From Methylacidiphilales bacterium (GTDB lineage: Bacteria; Verrucomicrobiota; Verrucomicrobiia; Methylacidiphilales; UBA1321), in the NCBI GenBank assembly GCA_021272165.1, contig JAJSLK010000015.1, positions 48,857 through 112,856 of the forward strand: a stretch of 64,000 bases of DNA. Direction: 5' to 3'. Made by a program: the position numbers and the translations under genes. The notes under the pieces were generated by a model. It ran no database searches. It had not been told where the DNA came from and saw nothing but the letters and a program-made list of their open reading frames with translations. How positions within the stretch are numbered: position 1 is the stretch's first letter; the number at the start of each line of letters is the position of its first letter. Positions 35,577 to 44,992 of this stretch are shown here, piece after piece.

Positions 35577-37730
35577 TTAAGTTGTGCTCTTGGCCTCCTC
35601 ATCGGAGCCCGATACCTGCTGAAAAAGAACCATCGCGCGATCCGGCACTGAGAACGTCACGCCCGACTTCTCAATTCTCTCATCGACCGCAAAACCATCC
35701 TCAGATGCCGTGTCGAAAATCATTCGCCAGCTCACCTCCGGCCGACCGGGGAGCACGAAATCGACCTTTTCAAAATGCGCGTTGAAACAGAGATAAAACG
35801 TATCGTCGGCCATTACCTGTCCCTCGAAGGTCTTCACTTCCATCTCGTCGCCACACAGAAGAATGCCCAGGGCCCGCGTCTCCGCATTGTTCCAATCCTT
35901 CAGATCCATTTCCTTGCCATCGGGGCGCGTCCAGTTGATATCCTTCAGGTTGCCGATGATCTTCTTTCCCTTGAAAAACTTCGGGCGGTGGAAAATCGGA
36001 TGCGCCTTTCGGAACGCAATCAATTGGCGCGTGAATTCCAGCAGCCTCCGCTGCTCCTTGTTTTGGTTCCAGGAATACCAACTGACCTCGTTGTCCTGGC
36101 AATAAACATTGTTATTTCCCAGTTGCGTCCGGCCAAATTCATCGCCCCCGCATAACATCGGGATGCCCTGCGATAAAAACAGCGTCGCGAGAAAATTCCG
36201 CTGCTGCCGCGCGCGCAATTGCAGCACCTGCTTGTCGGTCGTCTCGCCTTCCATGCCGCAGTTCCACGAATTGTTGTTCGACTCGCCGTCCGCGTTCCCC
36301 TCCCCGTTCGCCTCGTTGTGCTTTTCGTTGTAACTGACCACGTCGCGCAACGTGAACCCGTCGTGAGCCGTGACGAAATTGATGCTCGCCGTCGGGTTTT
36401 TGCTCGAGTTCTGGTAAAGATCGGAACTGCCCGTCAGCCGATAGGCGAAATCATTCACCTGCCCCGCGTCGCCCTTCCAGTAACGCCGCACGGTGTCGCG
36501 ATACCGCCCGTTCCATTCACACCACAAGACCGGAAAGTTCCCCACCTGGTAACCGCCCTCGCCCACATCCCACGGCTCCGCAATCAGCTTCACCTGCGAA
36601 ATAATCGGGTCCTGGTGAATCACATCAAAGAAAGCCGACAGCCGGCTCACTTCGTGCAACTCCCGCGCCAGGCTTGCCGCCAGATCGAAACGGAAACCAT
36701 CCACGTGCATCTCCGTCACCCAATACCGCAGGCTGTCCATGATCATCTGCAACACGCGCGGATGCGGCGCGTTCAGCGTATTGCCCGTGCCCGTGTAATC
36801 GAAATAATAACGCGGATTGTCCCGCACCAACCGGTAATAGGCGGCATTGTCGATGCCCCGGAATGAAAACACCGGTCCCAGTTCATTCCCCTCCGCCGTA
36901 TGATTGTAAACCACGTCGAGGATCACCTCGATCCCCCCCGCGTGCAGGTTCTTCACCATTTGCTTGAACTCCGCCACCTGCTCGCCGCGCGTCCCCCAGC
37001 TCGCATAGGTCGCCTCGGGCGCAAAGAACGCGATCGAATTATAACCCCAGTAATTCGACAGCCCCCGATCAAGCAAATGCTGATCATCGATATGCACATG
37101 CACCGGCAAAAGCTCCACCGCCGTCACCCCCAGCGCCTTGAAATACTTCACTGCCGAGGGGCTTCCGATACCCGAGTAAGTCCCTCGCATCTCCGGCTCC
37201 AGCTCCTCCCACAACTGGGAAAAACCACGCACATGCGTCTCGTAAATCACCGTCTCCTCCAGCGGATGACGCGGCAGCCGGTCGTTGTCCCAATGAAATG
37301 TCTGGTCCACCACCACGCTCTTCGGCGCGAACTGCGCGTTGTCCCGATCATCCCGGACCAGGTCCGCCTCCGGATGCCCGATGGGATAACTGAACATCTC
37401 CGGAGCCCAACTCACATTTCCCATCACCGCCCGCGCATAGGGATCGAAAAGGACCTTGGCCGGATTAAACCGCAACCCCCGCGCCGGCTCCCACGGCCCG
37501 TAAACCCGGTAACCATAAAGCTGTCCCGGCCTCACCTCCGGCAAAAAAACGTGCCAGACCTCGTCCGTCCGTTCCTCCAGCTTGATCCGCGCCGTCTCGT
37601 TCGGGATGTGTGGCTCATCAAAAAGACACAACTCCACGCTTGCTGCATTCGGCGCGTAAAGCGCGAAATTCGTGCCCGTGCCCATCCAGGTGGCGCCGAG
37701 CGGATAAGGATAGCCCTTCCAGATTTTCAT
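35577..37730 (-). CDS. glgX: Glycogen debranching enzyme GlgX/TreX
   Basis: 717 aa; YPLGATWMGTGTNFALYAPNAASVELCLFD, VILDVVYNHTAEGNELGP, DGFRFDLAASL. Confidence 0.93.
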   Translation of the reverse strand: MKIWKGYPYPLGATWMGTGTNFALYAPNAASVELCLFDEPHIPNETARIKLEERTDEVWHVFLPEVRPGQLYGYRVYGPWEPARGLRFNPAKVLFDPYARAVMGNVSWAPEMFSYPIGHPEADLVRDDRDNAQFAPKSVVVDQTFHWDNDRLPRHPLEETVIYETHVRGFSQLWEELEPEMRGTYSGIGSPSAVKYFKALGVTAVELLPVHVHIDDQHLLDRGLSNYWGYNSIAFFAPEATYASWGTRGEQVAEFKQMVKNLHAGGIEVILDVVYNHTAEGNELGPVFSFRGIDNAAYYRLVRDNPRYYFDYTGTGNTLNAPHPRVLQMIMDSLRYWVTEMHVDGFRFDLAASLARELHEVSRLSAFFDVIHQDPIISQVKLIAEPWDVGEGGYQVGNFPVLWCEWNGRYRDTVRRYWKGDAGQVNDFAYRLTGSSDLYQNSSKNPTASINFVTAHDGFTLRDVVSYNEKHNEANGEGNADGESNNNSWNCGMEGETTDKQVLQLRARQQRNFLATLFLSQGIPMLCGGDEFGRTQLGNNNVYCQDNEVSWYSWNQNKEQRRLLEFTRQLIAFRKAHPIFHRPKFFKGKKIIGNLKDINWTRPDGKEMDLKDWNNAETRALGILLCGDEMEVKTFEGQVMADDTFYLCFNAHFEKVDFVLPGRPEVSWRMIFDTASEDGFAVDERIEKSGVTFSVPDRAMVLFQQVSGSDEEAKSTT

Positions 37731-37984
37731 TCGAATCTCCGTAAGAGGTTCGCCCCTCGGGCCGCCGGCCCGCGGCCTTTCCGACAGGCACCACCAAAAC
37801 AGTCATCCATATGCATGGGTTGCCCCCTTTTCCTCTCACGTTTTGCATAAGGGATGCCAACCATGCGTCAGCCCCAACCCGTGCATTTTATAGAGGAGGA
37901 ATCTCTATCGTTATGATTAGCACCCAGGCTCGGCCCTGACTTTTTGTCAGATGCCATTTCCAACCCATTGCAAGATGCAAGGAA

Positions 37985-38023
37985 AGTGCCTTAAGGAAAA
38001 TTTATTCAAGCCCTTAAGGCACT
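37985..38023. repeat. 12-bp perfect inverted repeat (agtgccttaagg / ccttaaggcact) with 15-nt loop
   Basis: Direct reading: left arm 37985-37996, right arm 38012-38023; lies between the SRPBCC 3' end and the glgX 5' end. Could be a terminator or operator. Confidence 0.75.
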
Positions 38024-38064
38024 CTCCCGCTTGCAAAAAATGGCCAAAACCGCTTTGCCTCCCC

Positions 38065-38547
38065 TCAACTCCGCTGCGACAGACAAGCTCCGCCTGCCGG
38101 CCACGTCCGCGTCACCACGAACGATTCGCCCGTTTCCAATAGACTCTTCAGGCTGGCCAAAATCATTGGCCAGCCATTTGAAACGTTCTGGATCAGCTTC
38201 GAGTTCGGCGTATCGCTTTCCTGAATCACGGTCAGCTTCACCAGTTCCTCCTGCGGCTCCAACTGGTATGTCATCAGAGACGGCCCCTCCCCTTGCAGCT
38301 CCTGCTTGAAATGGTTCTTCCACGAAAGCACCAGTTTCCGCGCCGGGTCAATCTCCAGCACCTCGCCGCTATTGATCACCCTTTCGTCCGGGACCATCAA
38401 TTTCCATGAGGCTCCTTTTTTCCAACTGCACTCCTGCCACGACCCGACCCAGAACTGCCGCGTGAACTCGGGGTCGGTGAGCGCGTGCCAGAGCTTTTCC
38501 GGCGTGGTTCGGATGTAGGTGACGTAGACGAATCTTGGCTTGTCCAT
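38065..38547 (-). CDS. SRPBCC/AHSA1-domain protein
   Basis: VYVTYIRTTPEKLWHALTDPEFTRQFWVGSWQ typical of AHSA1-like proteins that pair with ArsR regulators. Confidence 0.85.
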   Translation of the reverse strand: MDKPRFVYVTYIRTTPEKLWHALTDPEFTRQFWVGSWQECSWKKGASWKLMVPDERVINSGEVLEIDPARKLVLSWKNHFKQELQGEGPSLMTYQLEPQEELVKLTVIQESDTPNSKLIQNVSNGWPMILASLKSLLETGESFVVTRTWPAGGACLSQRS

Positions 38548-38864
38548 GGTTGTTCCTTCCTTTCTTCGAGATTTTGTTTCAGTTCATCCAGCGCCTCCAA
38601 GCGCCGGCGTTCATATTTTCCAATCCAGCGTCCGTAGATCTCCTGCAACGGAACCGGATTCAGGTAATGCAACTTCTCCCGGCCGTACCAGACGGTGGCG
38701 ATCAGGTTCGCCTCCTCCAGAATGACCAGGTGCTTCGTCACGGCCTGTCGTGTCATGTCCAACAGCTCGCATAATGCACCGAGCGATTGTCCGTTATCCC
38801 AGTGCAGCTCATCGAGCAGCTTCCGTCGGCTCGCATCCGCCAGCGCCTTGAAAACCTTGTCCAT
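38397..38864 (-). CDS. ArsR-family winged-helix transcriptional regulator
   Basis: MDKVFKALADASRRKLLDELHWDNGQSLGALCELLDMTRQAVTKHLVILEEANLI; immediately upstream of the SRPBCC gene. Confidence 0.88.
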   Translation of the reverse strand: MDKVFKALADASRRKLLDELHWDNGQSLGALCELLDMTRQAVTKHLVILEEANLIATVWYGREKLHYLNPVPLQEIYGRWIGKYERRRLEALDELKQNLEERKEQPWTSQDSSTSPTSEPRRKSSGTRSPTPSSRGSSGSGRGRSAVGKKEPHGN

Positions 38865-39042
38865 AACGCCCGCACTATATGCAACCTTTTAGTTGCATTT
38901 CAAGCCCATCGAGCATTCGACATTTTTTCGAATTTGGCGGACAGGGAGGGATTGCCCCGCCTGCGGCGGCGCTGTCGGCAGTCAGGCTTCGCCTGAAGGT
39001 CCTGTCGCTGACGCGACGCGACCGACCTGCGGTTCGAATCCA

Positions 39043-39069
39043 TAAAAACTTTGCCGCTTCGCGGCAAAA
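39043..39069 (-). terminator. Rho-independent terminator downstream of tRNA-Ser
   Basis: Minus-strand TTTGCCGC-GAA-GCGGCAAA followed by GTTTTTAT, immediately 3' of the tRNA. Confidence 0.65.
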
Positions 39070-39078
39070 GTCCGCCCG

Positions 39079-39168
39079 TGGCGGACAGGGAGGGATTCGA
39101 ACCCTCGGTGGGTTTAACCCCACACCCGCTTTCCAGGCGAGCGCACTAAACCGCTATGCGACCTGTCC
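39079..39168 (-). tRNA. tRNA-Ser(GGA)
   Basis: Minus strand GGACAGG...CTGGAAA anticodon loop (GGA), long variable arm, GGGTTCGAATCCC T-arm, CCTGTCC acceptor, encoded GCCA 3' end. Confidence 0.9.
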
Positions 39169-39304
39169 TTGCACGATATTCCCCATCCGGGGAAAGAGCT
39201 TCACCTTAGTCCATCGCCCGCCTCCCGGCAAAGCACGATTTTCGACTCGGCCGCGCGGCCGCCGAAGCCATAGACCCCGCTTCCCGGATGCGCTACAATA
39301 GGGC

Positions 39305-40228
39305 ATGACTCCCCTGCAGCAGGAAATCATCGCGCTGAAGAAGAAAAAGAACGCGGTCATCCTCGCTCATAATTACCAGGTCCGCGAAATCCAGGAAGTC
39401 GCCGATTATGTCGGCGATTCCCTCGGCCTTTCCTACCAGGCCCAGGCCTCCAATGCCGACATCATCCTCTTCTGCGGCGTCCACTTCATGGCCGAGACCG
39501 CCAAGATCGTCAATCCCGGCAAGAAAGTCCTCCTGCCTGATCTCGATGCCGGCTGTTCCCTTGCCGAGTCCTGCGACGCCGCCGAACTCGCCGCCTACAA
39601 GCAGCGCCACCCCGGTGTCTACGTCGTCGCCTACATCAATTGCACCGCCGAGGTGAAGGCCCTCAGCGATGTCATCTGCACCTCCGGCAACGCCGAGCGC
39701 ATGGTCCGCCGCGTCCCTTCCGATCGTGAGATCCTTTTCGTTCCCGACCAAAACCTCGGCGAATGGGTCATGGAAAAAACCGGCCGCAAGATGCGCCTCT
39801 GGCAGGGCAACTGTTACATCCATATCGAATTCACCCACGACAGCCTCACCAAAATCCGCCGTGAGCATCCCGGCGCCCCGCTCGTCGCCCATCCCGAATG
39901 CACGCGCCCCGTCCGCATGCTCGCCGATGAAGTCTGCTCCACGGAAAAAATGGTCGGCTATTGCCGCGACCACCCCGCGCATGAATTCATCATCGCCACC
40001 GAATCGGGCATGCTTCACCGCCTCCGCCGCGAGATGCCCAACAAGGTTTTCATTCCCGGCCCCACCGAGAAATGCGCCTGCGCCGACTGCCGGTTCATGA
40101 AAATGAACACCCTCGAAAAAACCTACGAGGCGCTCCGGGACGAAACGCCCGAGCTCGTCATGTCCCGCCATCTGCGCGACAAGGCGCTGGTTCCCTTGCA
40201 GCGGATGCTCGACTGGAGCCGGAACTAA
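39305..40228 (+). CDS. nadA: Quinolinate synthase
   Basis: AVILAHNYQVREIQEVADYVGDSLGLS, LPDLDAGCSLAESC, CPGPTEKCACADCRFMKMNTLEK-type motifs. Confidence 0.95.
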   Translation: MTPLQQEIIALKKKKNAVILAHNYQVREIQEVADYVGDSLGLSYQAQASNADIILFCGVHFMAETAKIVNPGKKVLLPDLDAGCSLAESCDAAELAAYKQRHPGVYVVAYINCTAEVKALSDVICTSGNAERMVRRVPSDREILFVPDQNLGEWVMEKTGRKMRLWQGNCYIHIEFTHDSLTKIRREHPGAPLVAHPECTRPVRMLADEVCSTEKMVGYCRDHPAHEFIIATESGMLHRLRREMPNKVFIPGPTEKCACADCRFMKMNTLEKTYEALRDETPELVMSRHLRDKALVPLQRMLDWSRN

Positions 40229-40494
40229 CGCCGGCTGCGCCAGCCCTTCCGACGGCTGTAACCACGAACGGCCATGATAGCCACGAAAACAACCACGGCT
40301 GGAACCAGCAAGCCCAACATGGGCAGAAGGCTCGCGCCAAGACTTGAGGACATAATCCTTTACATTATCCCCTTTTTCTATAAAAGGGAAAATATTTTGG
40401 AGATGTTTACAAGATTGATTTTTTCTAATCCATTCATTTTGAACGATAAAGGAACTTTACTCCGTAATATATCTATCACCTTTGGGGTGGTAAT

Positions 40495-42567
40495 TTAACC
40501 TCTTTTCGCCGCCAGATCCGGCTCTTGGTACTCAAGCACCTCGGGATCATTCGCCAAAGCCGGAAGCTCCAGGTTGTGCGCATCGAGACCAAAGCGGTGA
40601 TCACGATAAAGCGTCAGCGAGACGTCCCGATTCACCCGGATACAGTGCTTGATCGCCGATGCCTCCTTCTCGCAATAGAGCACCGTCTTCCATGATTGGA
40701 TGTGCTTCGGCTTGTGAAAATCGCTGCTTGCGATGAATGGCAGCTTCTTCAACCCCACAGGATTGAAAATATCATCCCGGTTCGCCACCTCCCACGCGTC
40801 AATTAGCGGCGCGTACTCGTCCACATGCTCCCAAAGATAAAGCGTGTTCTTGCCCCATTCGCTCTTCATCTCGTGCGGATGCGACGCGATCGCCAGCCCG
40901 CCTTGGAGATGAATCTCTGAAATCAGCCCCTTGATATCGAGCGATGGATCGATCGGCTCGTGCAGATCGACGCCGAGCAAATGGGTCGATGTCTTTGCCG
41001 TGTAGCCGTCCTTGTTGAACTCCACGCCGGTCATCAGCAGCATGTCGTACTTCGCCCACGCCCGCTTCTTCTCCCGCTCGATCTCCTCGAAATAGGCCTC
41101 GATCTCGCCCGGCGGAATCACCAGCCCTGTCAGGTTCACCAGCTTCCCCAGCAGCCGTTTTGGATCGCACAGGTGATCGGTGATGCAAAGGCAATCGAAG
41201 CCCCGCTGCCCGTAGAAATCGACGATCTCCGGCACGCTCAACTTCCCGTCCGACCACGTCGTGTGCGTGTGCAGGTCGCAAAGCAAAAGTTTCTTCGGCA
41301 GATGCCGCAGCTTGCTGTTCTTCCGTGAGGCTGTCGTCACCGCCTCCTCCGGCGCGGGCAGCGCATGCAGGTTCGGCACCGGCGACGACAATTCCGCCGC
41401 CTTCTTCAGAACAAACCGGGCCAGGTGAATCGCGGCGTCCGGCTTGCCCAGCGGTTCGAGATTTTTTTGCCAGAGCGAAAGGAGCCGGCCCTGATCACGG
41501 AATGCCCGCTCCAGCCAATCGATGACCTGCCGCGGTTTCTCCGCCGCTACTCCCGCATTCGCCTCGCGCAGGAAGGAAAAATTCCCTTCCTCCGGCCCGG
41601 AGTTGAGCTTGTAGACAATCATCGGGCAACGCGCCGCCACCGCTTCCTGCACAGTCCCGGCCTCGGCCCGGCTGATCACCACATGATGCCCCAGCAAAAG
41701 CTGCGGCATCCTTCGTGTATAGCCGACCACTTCCATCCGTTCCGGCGCCGTCGACGCCCGGGCCCGCGCCATCGCTTCCAGTTCGGGTTCGCGCCCCACC
41801 CCCACCGTCACATCCCATTCGGGATGTTCCAGCAGTGCGTCGAGGATTTTCGGCGCCTTTTTCCGTCCGCTGTTGATGAGATAAAGAATCCGGGGACGGC
41901 CCTGCTTTGCCAGATCGGGCCGCGTAATTTTTTTCTCCAGACGCGCCAGGGGCAATTGCACCGGGAACCCGAAAATTTCAATTTTCTCCCTCGGCACACC
42001 CGCCAAGGCCAGCGCCTCCGCCACGTTGTCGTTCGCCACGGCATAAAAATCGCCCGGCGTCCGCGGCCAGGGCGAATCGTGCACAATCACATCGGTAATC
42101 AGCGAAATCAGCGTGAAATCGCGCGTTCGTCCGTCGCGATAAATCTCCTCGATTAAAAAGCTGTAGATCGGGCACGTCGTCACCACCGCGTCGGGGCTCA
42201 TGCTCCGCAAAACGTCGCGCAGGGAATTCCGCAGCCGCGTCAGCCCGTCGAGCTGTCCCTCCATAAACTGGGTGCTGCCCAGCAATTGGTAAAGCCCATG
42301 CCAAAGTTTTGGCGCCCGGTTCAGCGCGGCCAAAAAAGTATGCCGCAACAGATCGTGAAACCGGCCATAGCTCGAATCAAGCAGATCCAGCACTTCCAGC
42401 CGCGCGTCCTCCGGTGCCAGGTGTTCAATCGCGTCTCGCAGGTTCCACGCGGCGACGTCTTCCCCTTCGCCGAGCGCGGCGGTAAGAATAAGGATTTTTT
42501 TCAAAAGCCTGGGCGGGGTTTTTGATACGCCACCCCTGTGAATAACTTGTGAATAACCATCGGGCAA
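40495..42567 (-). CDS. Fusion of an MGDG-synthase/MurG-like glycosyltransferase with a C-terminal PHP domain
   Basis: N-terminal LLKKILILTAALGEGEDVAAWNLRDAI and HHVVISRAEAGTVQEAVAARCPMIVYK (GT28-like), then LLLCDLHTHTTWSDGKLSVPEIVDFYGQRGFDCLCITDH (PHP). Confidence 0.82.
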   Translation of the reverse strand: MPDGYSQVIHRGGVSKTPPRLLKKILILTAALGEGEDVAAWNLRDAIEHLAPEDARLEVLDLLDSSYGRFHDLLRHTFLAALNRAPKLWHGLYQLLGSTQFMEGQLDGLTRLRNSLRDVLRSMSPDAVVTTCPIYSFLIEEIYRDGRTRDFTLISLITDVIVHDSPWPRTPGDFYAVANDNVAEALALAGVPREKIEIFGFPVQLPLARLEKKITRPDLAKQGRPRILYLINSGRKKAPKILDALLEHPEWDVTVGVGREPELEAMARARASTAPERMEVVGYTRRMPQLLLGHHVVISRAEAGTVQEAVAARCPMIVYKLNSGPEEGNFSFLREANAGVAAEKPRQVIDWLERAFRDQGRLLSLWQKNLEPLGKPDAAIHLARFVLKKAAELSSPVPNLHALPAPEEAVTTASRKNSKLRHLPKKLLLCDLHTHTTWSDGKLSVPEIVDFYGQRGFDCLCITDHLCDPKRLLGKLVNLTGLVIPPGEIEAYFEEIEREKKRAWAKYDMLLMTGVEFNKDGYTAKTSTHLLGVDLHEPIDPSLDIKGLISEIHLQGGLAIASHPHEMKSEWGKNTLYLWEHVDEYAPLIDAWEVANRDDIFNPVGLKKLPFIASSDFHKPKHIQSWKTVLYCEKEASAIKHCIRVNRDVSLTLYRDHRFGLDAHNLELPALANDPEVLEYQEPDLAAKRG

Positions 42568-42722
42568 GCCCGAAAATGTTACGGTATTATGGCATTTATG
42601 ACTTCGCGCAACTCATTGGTGATAAAATTATTTAAATACTTATCACAAAAAATATGGAAATAACCCTCCCAGTGAAGCCGTCACAATTGCCGAAGCCGCG
42701 TTTATCCTGTTCACAAGTCAGC

Positions 42723-44249
42723 TTATGGGATCCACTTTTGCGCCCGGAGAAAGGCTGTGAAATCGGCGTTATCCGTCGAAAGCGCCGGCAGCCAGAGTCC
42801 CAGCCGATCCCGCGTCCAGTAGACATGCTCAGGATTGCCCGGTTGGGCGAAATGATAAATATAAAGCACGCAACGAATATACCTCGGCGGATGGTCCGGG
42901 AACGGATTCGGGCCCATCAATCCGAGCGTCGCCGGATCGTTGTGCAACAGCTTCCAGACCAGGTTTAGCGTCCACGGATAATCGTCCGGTCTTCCCATCG
43001 CGGCGAACCATAGCTGCCAGTCGAGATGCGGCTGATAAGGCGCGATCTGGATCGGCGCACGGTTGAGATCGTCCGGCAGCGCCACGCAATGGTACTCCTT
43101 CCAATCGGTCGCCGTGTCCGGATTGGCGCTCTCCGTCCCTTCAAAAACCAGCACCGCCCGCTCCTTCCCGACCGAGCCGAATGCGCCGTAGGTGTTGACG
43201 AGGTGCAGCCGGTCGAATGACGTGTTCATCATCTGATTGGCAGACAAAAGATTCAGCACCGGCTGAATGCTCAACAACACGATAACCGCCGTCACCGCCC
43301 AGCCGGTCACGATCATCGCCGTGCTCGGCCGCGATTGCTGCCGCGCCTGGTTCGCCCAGGCCACGAGCCGCACCGGCAGAATCCGTTCCCACGCCCGGTC
43401 GTCGAAACAGGCCAGCGCCGGCAGGATGGTCAGCCAGTTGAAGAACGAAAAATTTCCCGAGATGATCAGCGTAAGTTGAAAACCGATCATCAGTGCCCCG
43501 GCCATGTACCGCCCCCATCTGGGCCAGAAGACGAACCATGGCGCGATCAACTCCACCAGATAGGTCATCCCTACCCCGAATTGCAGGAGTGGATGCGGCA
43601 AGAAATGAAAAAGGCGGCTGATCGGATTCGGGATCGGCTGCGTTTCGAAAAACGTGTAAAGCGCCGTGAAATCCCTCCAGCACGAATCGCCCCGCAGCTT
43701 GATCAGCGCCGACCCCAACATGATTCGCACGATCAGCCATCGAAAAAGAAAAATGACCGTCAGCGGCGGCGGGCGCAGTGGAAACGGCCGCGCGTCCAGC
43801 AGCGGGCAGAGAAAAATCGACAGGAACCCGGTTTCCAGCATCTGGATTTCCCATCCGTATCCATACCAATCCTGCCCGGCATGGACGATGGAAAGATAAA
43901 GAACCCAGAGCACCGCCAGCATCGGCGCGTTGGCATAACCCGCCAGCAAAACGCAGGAGAGGATCAGCCCAATCCATGGCACCGTCTGCAGCCATGCGTC
44001 GGAGCAGTTGATCCAGAAAATCGACGGCAGCAGTTCAAACCCCGCCCACGAGGAACCGACATGTTCCCGGATCTGGTCGAAAAAAAGAGATGCCGGTGTC
44101 AGCCCATTCGTCCCCACCAGCGGAACCAATTGCCGAACCGCAGTCAAGTAAGCGAAGAAATAGACGAACCCCAGCCACCGCAGCATCACGAACCGGGTCA
44201 GCCAATAGGTATCGGACGGACGTTGAGGCTGCGCCGGGGCTTGTTCCAT
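42723..44249 (-). CDS. Lipase maturation factor (LMF)-like membrane protein
   Basis: Multi-TM protein with MLETGFLSIFLCPLLD, RWLIVRIMLGSALIKLRGDSCWRDFTALYTFFETQPIPNPISRLFHFLP. Confidence 0.82.
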   Translation of the reverse strand: MEQAPAQPQRPSDTYWLTRFVMLRWLGFVYFFAYLTAVRQLVPLVGTNGLTPASLFFDQIREHVGSSWAGFELLPSIFWINCSDAWLQTVPWIGLILSCVLLAGYANAPMLAVLWVLYLSIVHAGQDWYGYGWEIQMLETGFLSIFLCPLLDARPFPLRPPPLTVIFLFRWLIVRIMLGSALIKLRGDSCWRDFTALYTFFETQPIPNPISRLFHFLPHPLLQFGVGMTYLVELIAPWFVFWPRWGRYMAGALMIGFQLTLIISGNFSFFNWLTILPALACFDDRAWERILPVRLVAWANQARQQSRPSTAMIVTGWAVTAVIVLLSIQPVLNLLSANQMMNTSFDRLHLVNTYGAFGSVGKERAVLVFEGTESANPDTATDWKEYHCVALPDDLNRAPIQIAPYQPHLDWQLWFAAMGRPDDYPWTLNLVWKLLHNDPATLGLMGPNPFPDHPPRYIRCVLYIYHFAQPGNPEHVYWTRDRLGLWLPALSTDNADFTAFLRAQKWIP

Positions 44250-44252
44250 GAA

Positions 44253-44771
44253 TTATTGGCCAGCGGAATAAATGCCAAAAAATTGCCCGGAACCCAAGAT
44301 GTGTCCACTCATGGCGCCCAGCAACTGGCTCCGTTCCGAACCCGGCGGCAAGGATAGCGGCTCATCGAGCGCGTAGATATGAAAGAAGTAGCGGTGCGTC
44401 CCACTGGGCGGTGCCGGGCCGTCATACCCGACATGCCCGAAACTGTTTTTTCCTTCGACTGCCCCCGACGGCAATGCTCCCTCGGTGATCTTCGTCATGC
44501 TGGCCGGCAGGTTCCAGACCAGCCAGTGAGTCCATAACCCGGCAGGCGCGTCAGGGTCGTCCACGATCAGGACAAGGCCACGGGCTCCTCCCGGAATGTT
44601 CTCGATCCGCAGTTCCGGCGAAAGGTTACCCCCGTTGAGCGAATGCTTCCCTGGCATCGGCTTTCCTGCCGCAAAAGACGGTGAGGAAATCGTTATCGCT
44701 GCCGCTGCATTTACCTGTTCTCCGATGCCCATCGCTGTCAGGGCAACCATCATCAGCCACGCCAGCTTCAT
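44253..44771 (-). CDS. YbhB/YbcL (PEBP/Raf kinase inhibitor-like) family protein
   Basis: Signal-peptide-like N-terminus; LVLIVDDPDAPAGLWTHWLVWNLP, GYDGPAPPSGTHRYFFHIYALD. Confidence 0.92.
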   Translation of the reverse strand: MKLAWLMMVALTAMGIGEQVNAAAAITISSPSFAAGKPMPGKHSLNGGNLSPELRIENIPGGARGLVLIVDDPDAPAGLWTHWLVWNLPASMTKITEGALPSGAVEGKNSFGHVGYDGPAPPSGTHRYFFHIYALDEPLSLPPGSERSQLLGAMSGHILGSGQFFGIYSAGQ

Positions 44772-44992
44772 GGCTTAAAGTTATCTCGCCCCATTCCCGT
44801 CTACAACCGAAAGAAGATATAATTACATGTATCGCCATGCATTGAAGAATCCCAAAAGTCCTCTCATAGTTAAATCGGAATGCTTAACTTCCATTTGCGC
44901 GCTGCCGATTTCCAAAGAATATTATTTTGTTCGCCGAGAAACTCTTTCACTGTGTCGAAGCAACCAAAGTATTTTGATTTGCCCGATGACTT

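Noticed and set aside
36219-37850. Plus-strand ORFs (215 and 316 aa) opposite glgX
   Set aside because: R/H/P-rich shadow translation of a well-supported GH13 gene.
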